Part shown: piece after piece, positions 18,337-28,294 of the stretch | How the letters are laid out: each line of letters starts with the position of its first letter | Numbering within the stretch: position 1 is the first letter of the stretch | DNA from: Nocardioides sp. J54 | Lineage (GTDB): Bacteria > Actinomycetota > Actinomycetes > Propionibacteriales > Nocardioidaceae | Assembly (NCBI RefSeq): GCF_000519005.1 | Contig: NZ_JAER01000001.1 | Coordinates: 1-64,000 of the forward strand | Direction of reading: 5' to 3' | Length of the DNA stretch: 64,000 nt | Translations under genes and position numbers: made by a program | The notes under the pieces: generated by a model | Told to the model about the DNA's origin: nothing | Seen by the model: only the letters and a program-made list of their open reading frames with translations | Databases searched by the model: none

Positions 18337-19935
18337 TTACTTGCGGGCGACGACGATCCCGTCGATGCGCACGGGGCGCTTGGTGGTGGTGCGGATGGTG
18401 ATGGTCGTGCCCTTGGTGAGCTGCGGGAGGTTGACCAGTGCCTTGTGCTTGGTCGTGCCGTTGAGGGAGAAGCGCTTGACGACCTTGCCGGCGTAGCGGA
18501 CCTCGAGGGCGCCGCTGCCCCTGGCCTTGGTGACGACGAGGGCGGCGCGGCCCTGGGGGACGCCCTTGAGGGTGAGGGTGCGGCCCTTCTGGTTGGTGGT
18601 GGTCGCGGTGCCGTTGAGGAACCTGGCGCCGGTGGCTCGTTTCCAGCCCCTGGAGGCCTTCAGTGCCCGGTCGTCGAGGGGGAGGGTGGTGCAGCGCTCG
18701 GTGCTCCACAGGGAGGTGACGCCGTGGCCGTCGCGGGAGCGGGCCTGGTAGCAGACCTGTCCGCCGCGGGCGACGTTGATGGTGTGGGTCGTGGTGGTGG
18801 TGGCGTCGAGCAGGGTGGTCCAGGCGCCGCGGTTCGTCTTCCAGGTGGCCTTGCGGTAGCGGACGTCGTAGCTGGCGATGCCGGGGATCGCGTCGGTCCC
18901 GGACCAGCCGAGCGTGACCGGTGACGTCATCGTGGTCGCCGGCAGGGGACTCGTGTGGACGGTCGGCGGGTCGACGCGATGGTCGATGTACGTGAACACC
19001 ACGCGGGGCGTTCCGTCGCCGTGGGTGCGGGTTGGGGCGTCGGGCCCGAAGATGCTGAAGGAGGTGCCGCCTCCGCCGCCCGCACCGTTGCCGTCGCGAC
19101 CGCCTCCGCCGCCACCTCCGCCACCGGGCCAGCCGGCGCCGCCGCCTCCGCCTCCGGAGTGGTACTGCGTGGTGTTGGGGTGGCTGATGGCCCAGCCGCC
19201 GTCGCCCCCACGTCCCCACCATCCATCAGCTCCCGCTTCACCCTCGAAATCGCTGAGGTTCCAGCCGCCGATGCCGCCTGAGCCCGGTCCGGTGGGGCTT
19301 CCCGGTGCGCCAGGGGTCGCGGACACTGCGTTCTCGCCCTGGCCGCCGGCCTGGCCGCTGTCGCCGCCTGCGCCGCAACGTCGATCTTCGTGACAGAAGC
19401 CGCTACCGCCTCCTCCGCCCGGGGCGACGAACAGCACGGGGTCGGGGGCAGGGCCGAAGATCTCCGTGGCGCCGCCCCCGCTGCCAGCATTCTGGCCGCC
19501 CGCGCCACCGCCGTTGGCGCCACCGGGGACCGGCTCGCCGTACGTGCCGTTGCGGCCGTTGCCGCCCACCTCGAAGGTCAGGGTCTGGCCGGGTGCGAGC
19601 ACCTGGTTGCCGCCCGCGCTGAACGGGACCGGCACCGTCTGGGTGAGGTGCGCGCCACGACCTCCGGCCGCTCCCTTGTACCCGGGCCAACCCGTGACGA
19701 CGCCGTGGCCGCCGTCGCCGCCGACTGCCTCGATGGTCAGCTCGGTGACGTTGTCGGGGATGGTGAAGGTGCCGACCCCGGTCTCGGTGTAGGTGCAGGT
19801 GACGGTGATGCCTGCGGCGACGCAGCCGTGCTGCAGGGTGGGTGCGGCGTGGCCGGCGCCCGGCACGGCGGCGAGGGTCGCGGCCGAGAGGGCGGTGATC
19901 GCGCCGAGCGTGGCGGCGCGCCTGATGGTGCCCAT
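18337..19935 (-). CDS. Secreted glycine-rich protein with Fn3-like and C-terminal beta domains
   Basis: The 532-residue precursor has a signal peptide ending near AHA-AP (about residue 31). A beta segment then resembles FTIPDNVTELTIEAVGGDGG. A glycine-rich middle (about 80-280) holds several runs of more than eight glycines. A fibronectin-III-like domain follows (about 295-395), then a basic threonine-rich C-terminal domain. Such proteins are surface or extracellular structural proteins in Actinobacteria; no catalytic motif is seen. The ATG at 19935 has GGAGGAG six bases upstream. It is followed on the same strand by nothing closely spaced, and coaA upstream reads the same way. Confidence 0.82.
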   Translation of the reverse strand: MGTIRRAATLGAITALSAATLAAVPGAGHAAPTLQHGCVAAGITVTCTYTETGVGTFTIPDNVTELTIEAVGGDGGHGVVTGWPGYKGAAGGRGAHLTQTVPVPFSAGGNQVLAPGQTLTFEVGGNGRNGTYGEPVPGGANGGGAGGQNAGSGGGATEIFGPAPDPVLFVAPGGGGGSGFCHEDRRCGAGGDSGQAGGQGENAVSATPGAPGSPTGPGSGGIGGWNLSDFEGEAGADGWWGRGGDGGWAISHPNTTQYHSGGGGGGAGWPGGGGGGGGGRDGNGAGGGGGTSFSIFGPDAPTRTHGDGTPRVVFTYIDHRVDPPTVHTSPLPATTMTSPVTLGWSGTDAIPGIASYDVRYRKATWKTNRGAWTTLLDATTTTTHTINVARGGQVCYQARSRDGHGVTSLWSTERCTTLPLDDRALKASRGWKRATGARFLNGTATTTNQKGRTLTLKGVPQGRAALVVTKARGSGALEVRYAGKVVKRFSLNGTTKHKALVNLPQLTKGTTITIRTTTKRPVRIDGIVVARK

Positions 19936-20135
19936 GGAGGTCTCCTCCGAGATCGGTGGCCCGTCGTGCACGAAGAGGGAGAGGGCACGACGAGCAGGGT
20001 TGGTGTGGCCGTCAGCCTAGGAATGCCGGGTCGGCGCTCGGGGGCCTTTCAGCAAGGGAATGCAAAGACCGGGGTCGGGTGGCGAAAACTCCGGGGTTGA
20101 CGCGCAGGGGCCCCGGGGTGCGGAGGCCTTGACGC

Positions 20136-21122
20136 TCAGATCTTGCGCAGGCGCACCCAGTCGACCGAGTGGTCGGCGGACTTGCGCAGCACGAGGGTGG
20201 CGCGCGAGCGGGTGGGCAGCACGTTCTCCGACAGGTTCGGGCCGTTGATCGTGTCCCAGATCCGGCGGGCCTCGTCGACGGCCGAGTCGTGGCTCAGCGC
20301 GGCGTACTTGGCGAAGTAGGAGTCCGGGTCGCGGAAGGCGGTCTCGCGCAGCCGGAGGAAGCGGTCGACGTACCACTCGCGGATGTGGTTGGTGTTGGCG
20401 TCGACGTAGATGGAGAAGTCGAAGAAGTCCGAGAGGCCCAGGCCGGTCCGGCCGTCGCCGCGCACCCGCGCGGGCTGGAGGACGTTGAGGCCCTCGACGA
20501 TGACGATGTCCGGCTTGCGGATGACGACCTTCTCGTCCGGGAGCACGTCGTAGACCAGGTGCGAGTAGACCGGCGCCTCGACCTCGTCCTTGCCGGACTT
20601 GATGTCGATCACGAAGCGCATCAGCGCCTTGCGGTCGTAGGACTCCGGGAAGCCCTTGCGCTCCAGCAGGCCGCGGCGGACCAGCTCGGCGTTCGGGTAG
20701 AGGAAGCCGTCGGTGGTGACCAGCGCCACGTGCGGGTGCTCGGGCCAGCGCGCGAGCATCTGCTGGAGCACGCGGGCGGCGGTCGACTTGCCGACCGCGA
20801 CCGACCCGGCGAGGCCGATCACGAAGGGCGTGCGCGGGGGAGTGAGGCCGTGCAGGAACTCCTGCTGCTCGCGGTGCAGCGCCGACGCGGCCTTCACCCG
20901 CAGGCTGAGCAGGCGCGACAGCGGCAGGTAGACGTCCTGGATCTCCGCGAGGTCGAGCTGGTCGCCCAGGCCGCGCAGCCGGAGGATCTCCTCGCTGGTG
21001 AGCGGGCTCTCCGTCTCCGAGGCGAGCATCGCCCAGGTGGCGCGGTCGAGCTCGACGTACGGCGAGGTCTCCCGCGACGAGTCCTCGCCGTGGGTCCCCG
21101 GCGACTCCGCGGCCGTGACCAT
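20136..21122 (-). CDS. coaA: Pantothenate kinase, type I
   Basis: The 328-residue enzyme phosphorylates pantothenate, the first step of coenzyme A synthesis. It has the P-loop [43 protein letters not shown] and [11 protein letters not shown] of the prokaryotic type I (CoaA) family. Length is normal. The initiator ATG at 21122 lacks a clear ribosome site. It is divergent from glmS with only 65 bp between the start codons, so the two promoters must lie back to back or overlap. Confidence 0.96.
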   Translation of the reverse strand: MVTAAESPGTHGEDSSRETSPYVELDRATWAMLASETESPLTSEEILRLRGLGDQLDLAEIQDVYLPLSRLLSLRVKAASALHREQQEFLHGLTPPRTPFVIGLAGSVAVGKSTAARVLQQMLARWPEHPHVALVTTDGFLYPNAELVRRGLLERKGFPESYDRKALMRFVIDIKSGKDEVEAPVYSHLVYDVLPDEKVVIRKPDIVIVEGLNVLQPARVRGDGRTGLGLSDFFDFSIYVDANTNHIREWYVDRFLRLRETAFRDPDSYFAKYAALSHDSAVDEARRIWDTINGPNLSENVLPTRSRATLVLRKSADHSVDWVRLRKI

Positions 21123-21173
21123 GGCGACGATTGTTCCAGCCGCGTCGTGTCGGTCTTACGGCGGCGTCGGAAC

Positions 21174-21179
21174 TAGACT
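21174..21179 (+). promoter_or_regulatory. Putative -10 box of glmS
   Basis: TAGACT ends eight bases before the ATG of glmS in the 65-bp coaA-glmS divergent region, consistent with a leaderless or nearly leaderless glmS mRNA. No glmS-ribozyme-like leader could fit here. Confidence 0.5.
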
Positions 21180-21187
21180 GCTGCCCC

Positions 21188-23032
21188 ATGTGCGGGATCG
21201 TCGGATATGTCGGGCCCAGGTCGGCCACGGACACGGTCATCGACGGCCTGCGGCGCCTGGAGTACCGCGGCTACGACTCGGCCGGGGTCGCGGTCGTCGA
21301 CGGCGGTGCCATCGCGCTCGAGAAACGGGCCGGCAAGCTCGCGAACCTGGAGAAGGCGCTCGACGAGTCGCCGCTCCCGGTCGCGCACACCGGGATCGGG
21401 CACACCCGCTGGGCCACCCACGGCCCGCCGAACGACGTCAACGCCCACCCGCACACCGGCGGCGCCCGCCGGGTCGCGCTGGTGCACAACGGCATCATCG
21501 AGAACTTCGTGGAGCTCCGCGAGCGGGTCGAGGCCGACGACCACGAGCTGCTCTCCGACACCGACACCGAGATCGTGGCCCACCTCGTGGAGCTGCAGGT
21601 CCAGTCGGGCATCGACCTGGCGACCGCCATGCAGCGCGTCTGCCAGCAGCTCGACGGCGCGTTCACCCTCGTCGCGATCGACGCCGCGGAGCCCGGCACG
21701 GTCGTCGCCGCCCGCCGCAACTCGCCGCTGGTCGTCGGCCTGGGCGAGGGGGAGAACTTCCTCGGCTCCGACGTCGCCGCGTTCATCGAGCACACCCGCG
21801 AGGCGCTCGAGCTCGGCCAGGACCAGATCGTCGTGATGACCCGCGACGAGGTGAAGGTCACCGACTTCCACGGTCGCCCGGTCGAGGCGAAGCAGTTCCA
21901 CGTCGACTGGGACCTGTCCGCGGCGGAGAAGGACGGCCACGACTGGTTCATGCGCAAGGAGATCTTCGAGCAGCCGCGCGCCGTCGCGGACTCCCTGATC
22001 GGCCGTCGTACGGCGAAGGGGCAGCTGCAGCTCGACGAGATGCGCCTCGCCGACGAGGAGCTGCGCGACGTCGACAAGATCATCATCATCGCCTGCGGCA
22101 CGTCCTTCTACGCCGGCATGGTCGCCAAGTACGCGATCGAGCACTGGACCCGCACGCCGGTCGAGGTCGAGCTCGCCTCCGAGTTCCGCTACCGCGACCC
22201 GATCATCGACTCGACCACGCTGATCGTGGCGATCAGCCAGTCCGGCGAGACCGCCGACACCCTGCAGGCGATCCGGCACGCGCGCTCGCAGCGCGCGAAG
22301 GTGCTGGCGATCTGCAACACCAACGGCTCCTCGATCCCGCGCGAGTCCGACGCGGTGATCTACACCCACGCCGGCCCCGAGATCGGCGTCGCGTCGACCA
22401 AGGGCTTCCTGACCCAGCTGGTCGCCTGCTACCTCCTCGCGCTCTACATGGCCCAGGTCAAGGGCACCCGCTTCGGCGACGAGATCGACGAGATCATGGA
22501 GCAGCTCGAGGCGATGCCCGACCACATCGAGACGGTGCTCGGGGACGCCGAGGCTGTCTACGACCTCGCCCGCGAGCACGCAGGCACCCGCTCGGTGCTC
22601 TTCCTGGGCCGCCACGCCGGCTACCCGGTGGCGCTCGAGGGTGCGCTCAAGCTCAAGGAGCTGGCCTACCTGCACGCCGAGGGCTTCGCGGCCGGCGAGC
22701 TCAAGCACGGCCCGATCGCGCTCGTCGAGGAGGGCCTGCCCGTCCTGTGCGTCGTGCCGCCCAAGGGGCGCGACTACCTGCACGGCAAGATGCTGAGCGG
22801 CATCCAGGAGGTCCGCGCCCGGGGTGCCCGGACGATCTGCCTCGCCGAGGCCGGCGACAGCTCGATCGAGCCGTACGCCGATCACCTGGTCCGCCTGCCG
22901 AAGGTGCCGGTGCTGCTGCAGCCGCTCGTCGCGATCGTGCCGCTGCAGCTGTTCGCCTGCGAGCTCGCGACCGCGCTGGGCCACGACGTCGACCAGCCGC
23001 GCAACCTGGCCAAGTCGGTCACGGTCGAGTAG
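21188..23032 (+). CDS. glmS: Glutamine-fructose-6-phosphate aminotransferase
   Basis: The 614-residue enzyme makes glucosamine-6-phosphate from fructose-6-phosphate and glutamine. MCGIVGYVG supplies the N-terminal nucleophile Cys2. The glutaminase part continues with GHTRWATHG and HNGIIENF. Two SIS sugar-isomerase domains follow ([34 protein letters not shown]), ending with the typical KSVTVE. It starts a run glmS-acpS-nnr-alr-hydrolase-tsaE with very short gaps. Confidence 0.97.
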   Translation: MCGIVGYVGPRSATDTVIDGLRRLEYRGYDSAGVAVVDGGAIALEKRAGKLANLEKALDESPLPVAHTGIGHTRWATHGPPNDVNAHPHTGGARRVALVHNGIIENFVELRERVEADDHELLSDTDTEIVAHLVELQVQSGIDLATAMQRVCQQLDGAFTLVAIDAAEPGTVVAARRNSPLVVGLGEGENFLGSDVAAFIEHTREALELGQDQIVVMTRDEVKVTDFHGRPVEAKQFHVDWDLSAAEKDGHDWFMRKEIFEQPRAVADSLIGRRTAKGQLQLDEMRLADEELRDVDKIIIIACGTSFYAGMVAKYAIEHWTRTPVEVELASEFRYRDPIIDSTTLIVAISQSGETADTLQAIRHARSQRAKVLAICNTNGSSIPRESDAVIYTHAGPEIGVASTKGFLTQLVACYLLALYMAQVKGTRFGDEIDEIMEQLEAMPDHIETVLGDAEAVYDLAREHAGTRSVLFLGRHAGYPVALEGALKLKELAYLHAEGFAAGELKHGPIALVEEGLPVLCVVPPKGRDYLHGKMLSGIQEVRARGARTICLAEAGDSSIEPYADHLVRLPKVPVLLQPLVAIVPLQLFACELATALGHDVDQPRNLAKSVTVE

Positions 23033-23046
23033 GCCCGGGACCAGCC

Positions 23047-23400
23047 GTGGCAGTCGTCGGGGTCGGCATCGACGTGTGCGAGATCGTCCGGTTCGACGAG
23101 TCGTGCCGGCGTACCCCCGCGCTGGTGGAGAAGCTCTTCGTCGAGGCCGAGCGCGACCGCCCGATCAGCTCGCTGGCCGCGCGCTTCGCCGCCAAGGAGG
23201 CGCTCGCCAAGGCGCTCGGCGCGCCCCGCGGGATGGCCTGGCACGACGCGGAGGTCGTGTCGGAGGACACCGGCCGGCCGCGCTTCGTGCTGCGCGGCAC
23301 GGTCCTGGCCGAGGCCGAGGCGCAGGGCGTGCGCTCGGTCCATCTGTCCCTGACCCACGACGGCGGGATCGCGTCCGCGGTCGTCGTCCTCGAGGACTGA
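23047..23400 (+). CDS. acpS: Holo-[acyl-carrier-protein] synthase
   Basis: The 117-residue enzyme transfers phosphopantetheine from CoA to acyl carrier proteins. It has [14 protein letters not shown] with the metal-binding aspartate and [16 protein letters not shown], and ends with [19 protein letters not shown]. The GTG at 23047 lies 14 bp after glmS. Length is normal for AcpS. Confidence 0.95.
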   Translation: MAVVGVGIDVCEIVRFDESCRRTPALVEKLFVEAERDRPISSLAARFAAKEALAKALGAPRGMAWHDAEVVSEDTGRPRFVLRGTVLAEAEAQGVRSVHLSLTHDGGIASAVVVLED

Positions 23401-23411
23401 GCGGAGGCCCC

Positions 23412-24797
23412 ATGCTGCGCGCGCACACGGTCGAGGAGGTCCGCGCCGCCGAGGCCGCGCTGATGGCCACCCTGCCCGAGGGTGCGCTCATGCAGCGTGC
23501 CGCCTCCGGCCTCGCCTACGCCGTCGTCGACCTGCTCGGCGGCGCCTACGGGCGTCGCGTGGTGCTGCTGGTGGGCTCTGGCGACAACGGCGGTGACGCG
23601 CTGTACGCCGGCGCGATGCTCGCCCGCCGCGGCGCACTCGTCGAGGCGTGGCTGCTGTCCGCGACCGTGCACGAGGCCGGGCTCGCGGCCCTGCGCGGCG
23701 CGGGGGGCCGGGTCGGCACCCCGCGGCCCGGCACCGCCTTCGACGTCGTGGTCGACGGCATCGTCGGGATCGGCGGCCGCCCGGGGTTGCGCGACGACGC
23801 CCGTGACGCGCTCGAGGTGCTCGGCGGCGTCCCGGTCGTCGCGGTCGACACCCCCTCCGGGGTCGACGTCGACTCCGGAGCCGCGCCCGACGACCACGTG
23901 GTCGCCGACCTCACCGTCACCTTCGGCACGCACAAGGCCTGCCACCTGCTCGACCCCGCCTCCCTGGCCTGCGGCGCGGTCGAGCTGGTCGACATCGGGC
24001 TCGACCCCTACCTCCCGCCCGCCTCGGTCGAGGCGCTGCAGCCGGAGGACGTCGCAGCGATGCTGCCGGTGCCCGACCCCGAGGACCACAAGTACACCCG
24101 CGGCGTGGTCGGTGTCCGTGCCGGCTCCGCCGCCTACCCCGGCGCCGGGCTGCTCAGCGTCGCCGGCGCGGCCTGCGGGCTGGCCGGGATGGTGCGCTAC
24201 GACGGCGACGAGTCCGTGCTCGCGCTCGTCCGCGCCGCGCACCCGGAGGTCGTCGGACCCGGACGCGTGCAGGCCTGGGTCGTCGGCTCCGGCAGCGACA
24301 CCGGCGCCGAGCAGGCGCTGCGCGACGCCCTCGCCGACGACGTGCCCGTGGTGGTCGACGCCGACGCGCTCGCCTTCGCGGACCTCGCGCGGGGCACGGA
24401 CGCGGTGCTCACCCCGCACGCCGGCGAGCTGTCCCGGATGCTCGGCGTCGACCGCGACGCCATCGAGGCGGAGCCGCTGGCCCACGCCCGCTCCGCGGCC
24501 CGGGAGTACGACGCCGTGGTGCTCCTCAAGGGCCGCCACACCGTCGTCGCCCGGCCCGATGGGCGGGTCCGGGTCACCACGACCGGGACCCCGTGGCTGG
24601 CGACCGCCGGCGCCGGCGACGTGCTCGGCGGCGTCATCGGGGCGCTGCTCGCGACCGGGCTCGACCCCTTCGACGCCGCGTCCGCCGGGTCGTGGCTGCA
24701 CGGCGCCGCGGCGACCCTCGCAGCCCAGGACGGCCCGATCGTCGCGAGCGACGTGGCGGTGGCGCTGCCGGACCTGATCGCCGGGATGGGACGATAG
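23412..24797 (+). CDS. nnr: Bifunctional NAD(P)H-hydrate epimerase / ADP-dependent dehydratase
   Basis: The 461-residue protein repairs hydrated NAD(P)H. The N-terminal YjeF epimerase domain (about 1-205) shows GSGDNGGDALYAG and DTPSGVDVDSG. The C-terminal ribokinase-like dehydratase domain (about 215-461) shows VVDADALAF, LTPHAGELSRMLG, LLKGRHTVVA and the ATP/ADP loop TAGAGDVLGGVIGALLA. Both halves appear intact. GGAGG precedes the ATG. It sits between acpS and alr. Confidence 0.94.
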   Translation: MLRAHTVEEVRAAEAALMATLPEGALMQRAASGLAYAVVDLLGGAYGRRVVLLVGSGDNGGDALYAGAMLARRGALVEAWLLSATVHEAGLAALRGAGGRVGTPRPGTAFDVVVDGIVGIGGRPGLRDDARDALEVLGGVPVVAVDTPSGVDVDSGAAPDDHVVADLTVTFGTHKACHLLDPASLACGAVELVDIGLDPYLPPASVEALQPEDVAAMLPVPDPEDHKYTRGVVGVRAGSAAYPGAGLLSVAGAACGLAGMVRYDGDESVLALVRAAHPEVVGPGRVQAWVVGSGSDTGAEQALRDALADDVPVVVDADALAFADLARGTDAVLTPHAGELSRMLGVDRDAIEAEPLAHARSAAREYDAVVLLKGRHTVVARPDGRVRVTTTGTPWLATAGAGDVLGGVIGALLATGLDPFDAASAGSWLHGAAATLAAQDGPIVASDVAVALPDLIAGMGR

Positions 24798-24802
24798 GTC
24801 CC

Positions 24803-25972
24803 ATGTCCCGCCCGCCGCTCGGCCCTGCCGAGGTCGTCGTCGACCTGGCGGCGATCCGCTCGAACGCCCGTGTGCTGCGCGAGCTGGCGGGCGTCCCGCT
24901 GGTCGCCGTGGTCAAGGCCGACGGCTACGGCCACGGCATGGTCGAGGTCGCCCGCGCGGCCCGCGAGGGCGGCGCCGACTGGCTGGCGACCGCCACCGTC
25001 GAGGAGGCGCTCACCCTGCGTGCCGCCGGCGTCGACGGACCGCTGCTGTGCTGGATCGCCGGTCCCGGCGCGGACCTCGCCGCGGCCGCCGCCGCGGGCA
25101 TCGACCTGACCTTCTCCTCCGAGGAGCAGCTCGCCGACCTCGCCCGCGCCTTCGAGGGGCGCACCGACCCGGCCCGGATCCAGGTCAAGGTCGACACCGG
25201 CCTGTCCCGCGCCGGCGCGCCCCGTGCCGCGTGGGAGTCGCTCTTCGCCGCGGCACGCGCCGGCGAGGAGGCCGGCCGCTGGCGGGTCACCGGCATCTGG
25301 TCGCACCTCGCCTGCGCCGACGAGCCCGCCCACCCGGCCAACGACCGGCAGGAGCAGGTCTTCCGTGACGCCGTGGCGGCCGCTGAGGCAGCCGGCCTGC
25401 GCCCGGAGGTGCGCCACCTCGCCAACTCCGCCGCCACGATCCTGCGCCCGTCGGTGCGCTTCGACGCGGTCCGCTGCGGCATCGCGCTCTACGGCCTCGA
25501 CCCGGCGCCGGGGGAGGCGACCGACGTCGGCCTGGTGCCCGCGATGACCGTCCGCGCCCCGCTGATGATGGTCAAGGACCTCGCCGTCGGCGACGCGGTC
25601 TCCTACGGCCAGAGCTGGACCGCCGAGCAGCCCACGACCGTGGGCCTGGTGCCGGTCGGCTACGGCGACGGCATCCCGCGCGCGGCCTTCCGCGCCGACG
25701 CGCCCGGCGCTGCTGCCCGGGTCGGCATCGCCGGCGCGCTGCGCCCGATCCGCGGCACCGTCTGCATGGACCAGGTCGTCGTCGACCTCGGCGGCGACCG
25801 GCCGCCGCTCGGCAGCGAGGTCGTCGTGCTCGGCCCGCCCGGCGCCGGCGGCCCGACCGCCCAGGACTGGGCCGAGGCCTGCGGCACCATCAACTACGAG
25901 ATCGTGACCAGGATCGGGGGCCGGATGGGCCGCAGGTACGTCGACAGCGACGCTGCCGGGGGAGAGCGGTGA
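24803..25972 (+). CDS. alr: Alanine racemase
   Basis: The 389-residue PLP enzyme makes D-alanine for peptidoglycan. VVKADGYGHG carries the PLP lysine (Lys38). GYGDGIPR and CMDQVVVDLG are the usual C-terminal catalytic region, with Tyr in the GYGDG segment. The ATG lies five bases after the nnr stop. Its own stop overlaps the hydrolase start (GTGA). The tsa genes further down are also linked to alr in other Actinobacteria. Confidence 0.96.
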   Translation: MSRPPLGPAEVVVDLAAIRSNARVLRELAGVPLVAVVKADGYGHGMVEVARAAREGGADWLATATVEEALTLRAAGVDGPLLCWIAGPGADLAAAAAAGIDLTFSSEEQLADLARAFEGRTDPARIQVKVDTGLSRAGAPRAAWESLFAAARAGEEAGRWRVTGIWSHLACADEPAHPANDRQEQVFRDAVAAAEAAGLRPEVRHLANSAATILRPSVRFDAVRCGIALYGLDPAPGEATDVGLVPAMTVRAPLMMVKDLAVGDAVSYGQSWTAEQPTTVGLVPVGYGDGIPRAAFRADAPGAAARVGIAGALRPIRGTVCMDQVVVDLGGDRPPLGSEVVVLGPPGAGGPTAQDWAEACGTINYEIVTRIGGRMGRRYVDSDAAGGER

Positions 25973-27063
25973 GCCGTCGCGGACGGGTCGTCGGCTCGCT
26001 CGCCGGCGCCCTCGGCCTCGCCGCCGGCACCGCCGCGGTCGGGATCCTGCGCCAGCAGCGGCAGATCAGCCGCCGCGCCGGCGACTCGGTGCCCTTCGGC
26101 TCCCTGCGGTCGGCACCGCTGACGGTCGTCGCGGAGGACGGCGTCACGCTGCACGTCGAGGTCGACGAGGTGGACGCGCCGGCACCGGGCAGCGCAGTCG
26201 ACCGGCTGTTCCGTCGTACCAGCGCGGCGCCGGCGGTCACCGTCGTGTTCGTCCACGGCTACTGCCTCAACCTCGACTGCTGGCACTTCCAGCGCGCGGC
26301 CTACCGCGGCCTGGTGCGAGCGGTCTACTACGACCAGCGCTCCCACGGCCGCTCCGGCAACTCCGACCGCGCCCACTCGACCATCGAGCAGCTCGGCCGC
26401 GACCTGCACACCGTGCTCGAGCACGTCGTCCCGGAGGGGCCGGTCGTCCTGGTCGGCCACTCCATGGGCGGCATGTCGATCGTCGCGCTCGCCGAGCAGT
26501 TCCCCGAGCTGATCGGCGACCGCGTCGTCGGGGTCGGCCTGATCTCGACGACCGCGGGTGGCCTCGACCCGGGTCGGCTCCTCGTGCCTCTGCTGCCCGC
26601 GCGGCTCAGCGGCCCGCTGGCCAGCCGGGCCGTGCGCACCCTGCACCTGGGCCACAAGGCCATCGACGTGCTGCGCCGGGCCGGCTCGGCCGTCGCCTCG
26701 GTCGCCACCGACCGGTTCGCCTTCGGCGAGGAGGTGCCGCGCGGGTACGTCGAGTTCGTCGACGAGATGCTCGCCGCGACCCCCTTCGAGACGGTCGCGG
26801 ACTTCTTCCCGAACTTCGCGAGCCTCGACAAGTTCCACGCCGTCGAGGTGCTCGGCGCCGTGCCGGTGTCGGTCATCTGCGGCACCGCCGACCGGCTCAC
26901 GTCGATCGGCCACTCCCGCAAGCTGCAGTCGCGGATCCCCGGTGCGCGGCTGCTGGAGTGCGAGGGCGCGGGCCACATGGTCGTCATGGAGCGGCACGAG
27001 CTGGTCAACGCCGAGCTCGACCAGCTGATCACCGCCGCAGCGGAGAGGGCCGTCGCCCGGTGA
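25969..27063 (+). CDS. Alpha/beta-hydrolase, membrane-anchored or exported
   Basis: The 364-residue protein has a hydrophobic N-terminal segment (about 8-28) with basic residues before and after it, then an alpha/beta-hydrolase core. The oxyanion-hole motif FVHGYCLNLDCWHFQ and nucleophile motif GHSMGG (Ser165) are clear. The acid region CGTADRLTSI and catalytic His in EGAGHMVVMERH lie at the C-terminal end. The substrate is unknown; the position between alr and tsaE is shared with other Actinobacteria. GTGA overlaps couple it on both sides. Confidence 0.87.
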   Translation: MSRRGRVVGSLAGALGLAAGTAAVGILRQQRQISRRAGDSVPFGSLRSAPLTVVAEDGVTLHVEVDEVDAPAPGSAVDRLFRRTSAAPAVTVVFVHGYCLNLDCWHFQRAAYRGLVRAVYYDQRSHGRSGNSDRAHSTIEQLGRDLHTVLEHVVPEGPVVLVGHSMGGMSIVALAEQFPELIGDRVVGVGLISTTAGGLDPGRLLVPLLPARLSGPLASRAVRTLHLGHKAIDVLRRAGSAVASVATDRFAFGEEVPRGYVEFVDEMLAATPFETVADFFPNFASLDKFHAVEVLGAVPVSVICGTADRLTSIGHSRKLQSRIPGARLLECEGAGHMVVMERHELVNAELDQLITAAAERAVAR

Positions 27064-27977
27064 CCGCGATCGTGGAGGTCGGCCCCGAGCGCGCCGCCGA
27101 CGTCCTGGCCGTCGTGCGCGCCGCCTTCGCGGCTCGACCCGTGCTCGACCCGCCCGCCGACGCGTTGTCCGAGACCGAGGAGACGATCGCGGCCAAGCTC
27201 GCCCCCGGCGGCGGGCTGCTCGTGCTCGACGGTGACCGGCCCGTCGGCGCCGTGGTCCTCGACCCCGTCGGCGACGCGATCGTGCTGCGGCGCTTCGGCG
27301 TCGACCCCGCCGCCCAGGGGCGCGGCATCGCCCGCGAGCTGGTGCGCGCCGCGCTCGCCGTCGCCGCCCGCCGCCCCGGGATCCGCCGGGTCGAGATCGT
27401 CGCTCGCGAGGAGCTGCCGCGTACGACGAAGTTCTGGCGCGACATGGGCTTCGTCGAGACCGGCCGCCACACGCCGTACATCGAGATGGCCCGGCCCGTG
27501 CCGCTCGTCGTCGAGGTGCCCTCGGCCGAGGAGATGCGCGCGCTCGGCGAGCGCCTCGCGGTCCTGCTGCGCCCCGGCGACGTCGTCGTGCTCTCCGGCG
27601 AGCTCGGCGCCGGCAAGACCACCTTCACCCAGGGCCTCGGCGCCGGCCTCGGCGTGCGCGGCGGGATCACCTCCCCGACCTTCGTCATCGCCCGGGTGCA
27701 CCCGCCGCTCGGGGACGGCCCCGCGCTGGTGCACGTCGACGCCTACCGCCTGCACGGCCAGGCCGAGCTCGACGACCTCGACCTCGACACCGACCTCGAC
27801 GAGGCCGTCACCGTCGTGGAGTGGGGCACCGGCCTCGCCGAGGGCCTCGCCGACGCCCGGCTGGAGGTGCGCATCGTGCGCGCCACGGCCGCCACGGACG
27901 TCGACCCCGAGGCCGACCCGCGCCTGGTCGAGGTCGACCCCGTCGGCCTGCGCTGGCTGGGCGTCGACCTCACCTGA
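27060..27977 (+). CDS. tsaE: GNAT acetyltransferase fused to TsaE ATPase
   Basis: The 305-residue protein has an N-terminal GNAT domain (about 1-150; VDPAAQGRGIARELV) and a C-terminal TsaE domain (about 152-305). The TsaE part has the Walker A loop GELGAGKTTFTQGLG, the SPTF motif and HVDAYRL. TsaE powers the tRNA threonylcarbamoyladenosine (t6A37) cycle with TsaB and TsaD. The fusion is in frame with no stop. The start overlaps the hydrolase stop (GTGA). The tsaB-rimI-tsaD genes resume only at 32984, after a repeat/GH16 island. Confidence 0.92.
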   Translation: MTAIVEVGPERAADVLAVVRAAFAARPVLDPPADALSETEETIAAKLAPGGGLLVLDGDRPVGAVVLDPVGDAIVLRRFGVDPAAQGRGIARELVRAALAVAARRPGIRRVEIVAREELPRTTKFWRDMGFVETGRHTPYIEMARPVPLVVEVPSAEEMRALGERLAVLLRPGDVVVLSGELGAGKTTFTQGLGAGLGVRGGITSPTFVIARVHPPLGDGPALVHVDAYRLHGQAELDDLDLDTDLDEAVTVVEWGTGLAEGLADARLEVRIVRATAATDVDPEADPRLVEVDPVGLRWLGVDLT

Positions 27978-27986
27978 AGCGCCCTG

Positions 27987-28256
27987 CCGGTGGTTGCCTG
28001 CCGGTGGTCGAGGTACGAGGCACCCGGGGTTGACGCTGTCCGCCGGTGGTTGAGGTGCGAGGCGCCCGGGGTTGCACCTGTCCGCCGGTGGTTGAGGTGC
28101 GAGGCGCCCCGGCGCCGAGCCTCGAAACCTCCGGCTCCGGTGCACCGGGTTGTGCCCGGGGGGTCTGGCGTGGCGGGCCCGGTGGCTTCGAGGCTCGGCC
28201 GCGGGCGGCCTCACACCTCAACCACCGGGAGGGGGTGCGCGTCGTACCTCAACCAC
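27987..28256. repeat. First paired palindrome cluster (42-bp half-units plus 50-bp head-to-head pair)
   Basis: Half-units starting CCGGTGGTTGAGGTGCGAGG recur at 28001 and 28043, and the full element starts at 28085, giving an exact 42-bp period. Full 50-bp elements lie at 28085-28134 (forward) and 28179-28228 (reverse), 44 bp apart. A reverse half-unit with TACCTCAACCAC follows at about 28245-28256. The full element folds with paired CCGG/CCGG, GGTT/AACC and CGAGGC/GCCTCG and a bulge GAGGTG. No gene is seen here; the stretch to 28826 is otherwise empty. Confidence 0.9.
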
Positions 28257-28294
28257 AGTGGGAGTCGCTGGGTGTGTGGGGGTGAGTCCGTGCG

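Noticed and set aside
21123..21187. glmS ribozyme or other riboswitch before glmS
   Set aside because: Only 65 bp separate coaA and glmS starts and the -10 box lies eight bases from the ATG, leaving no leader.
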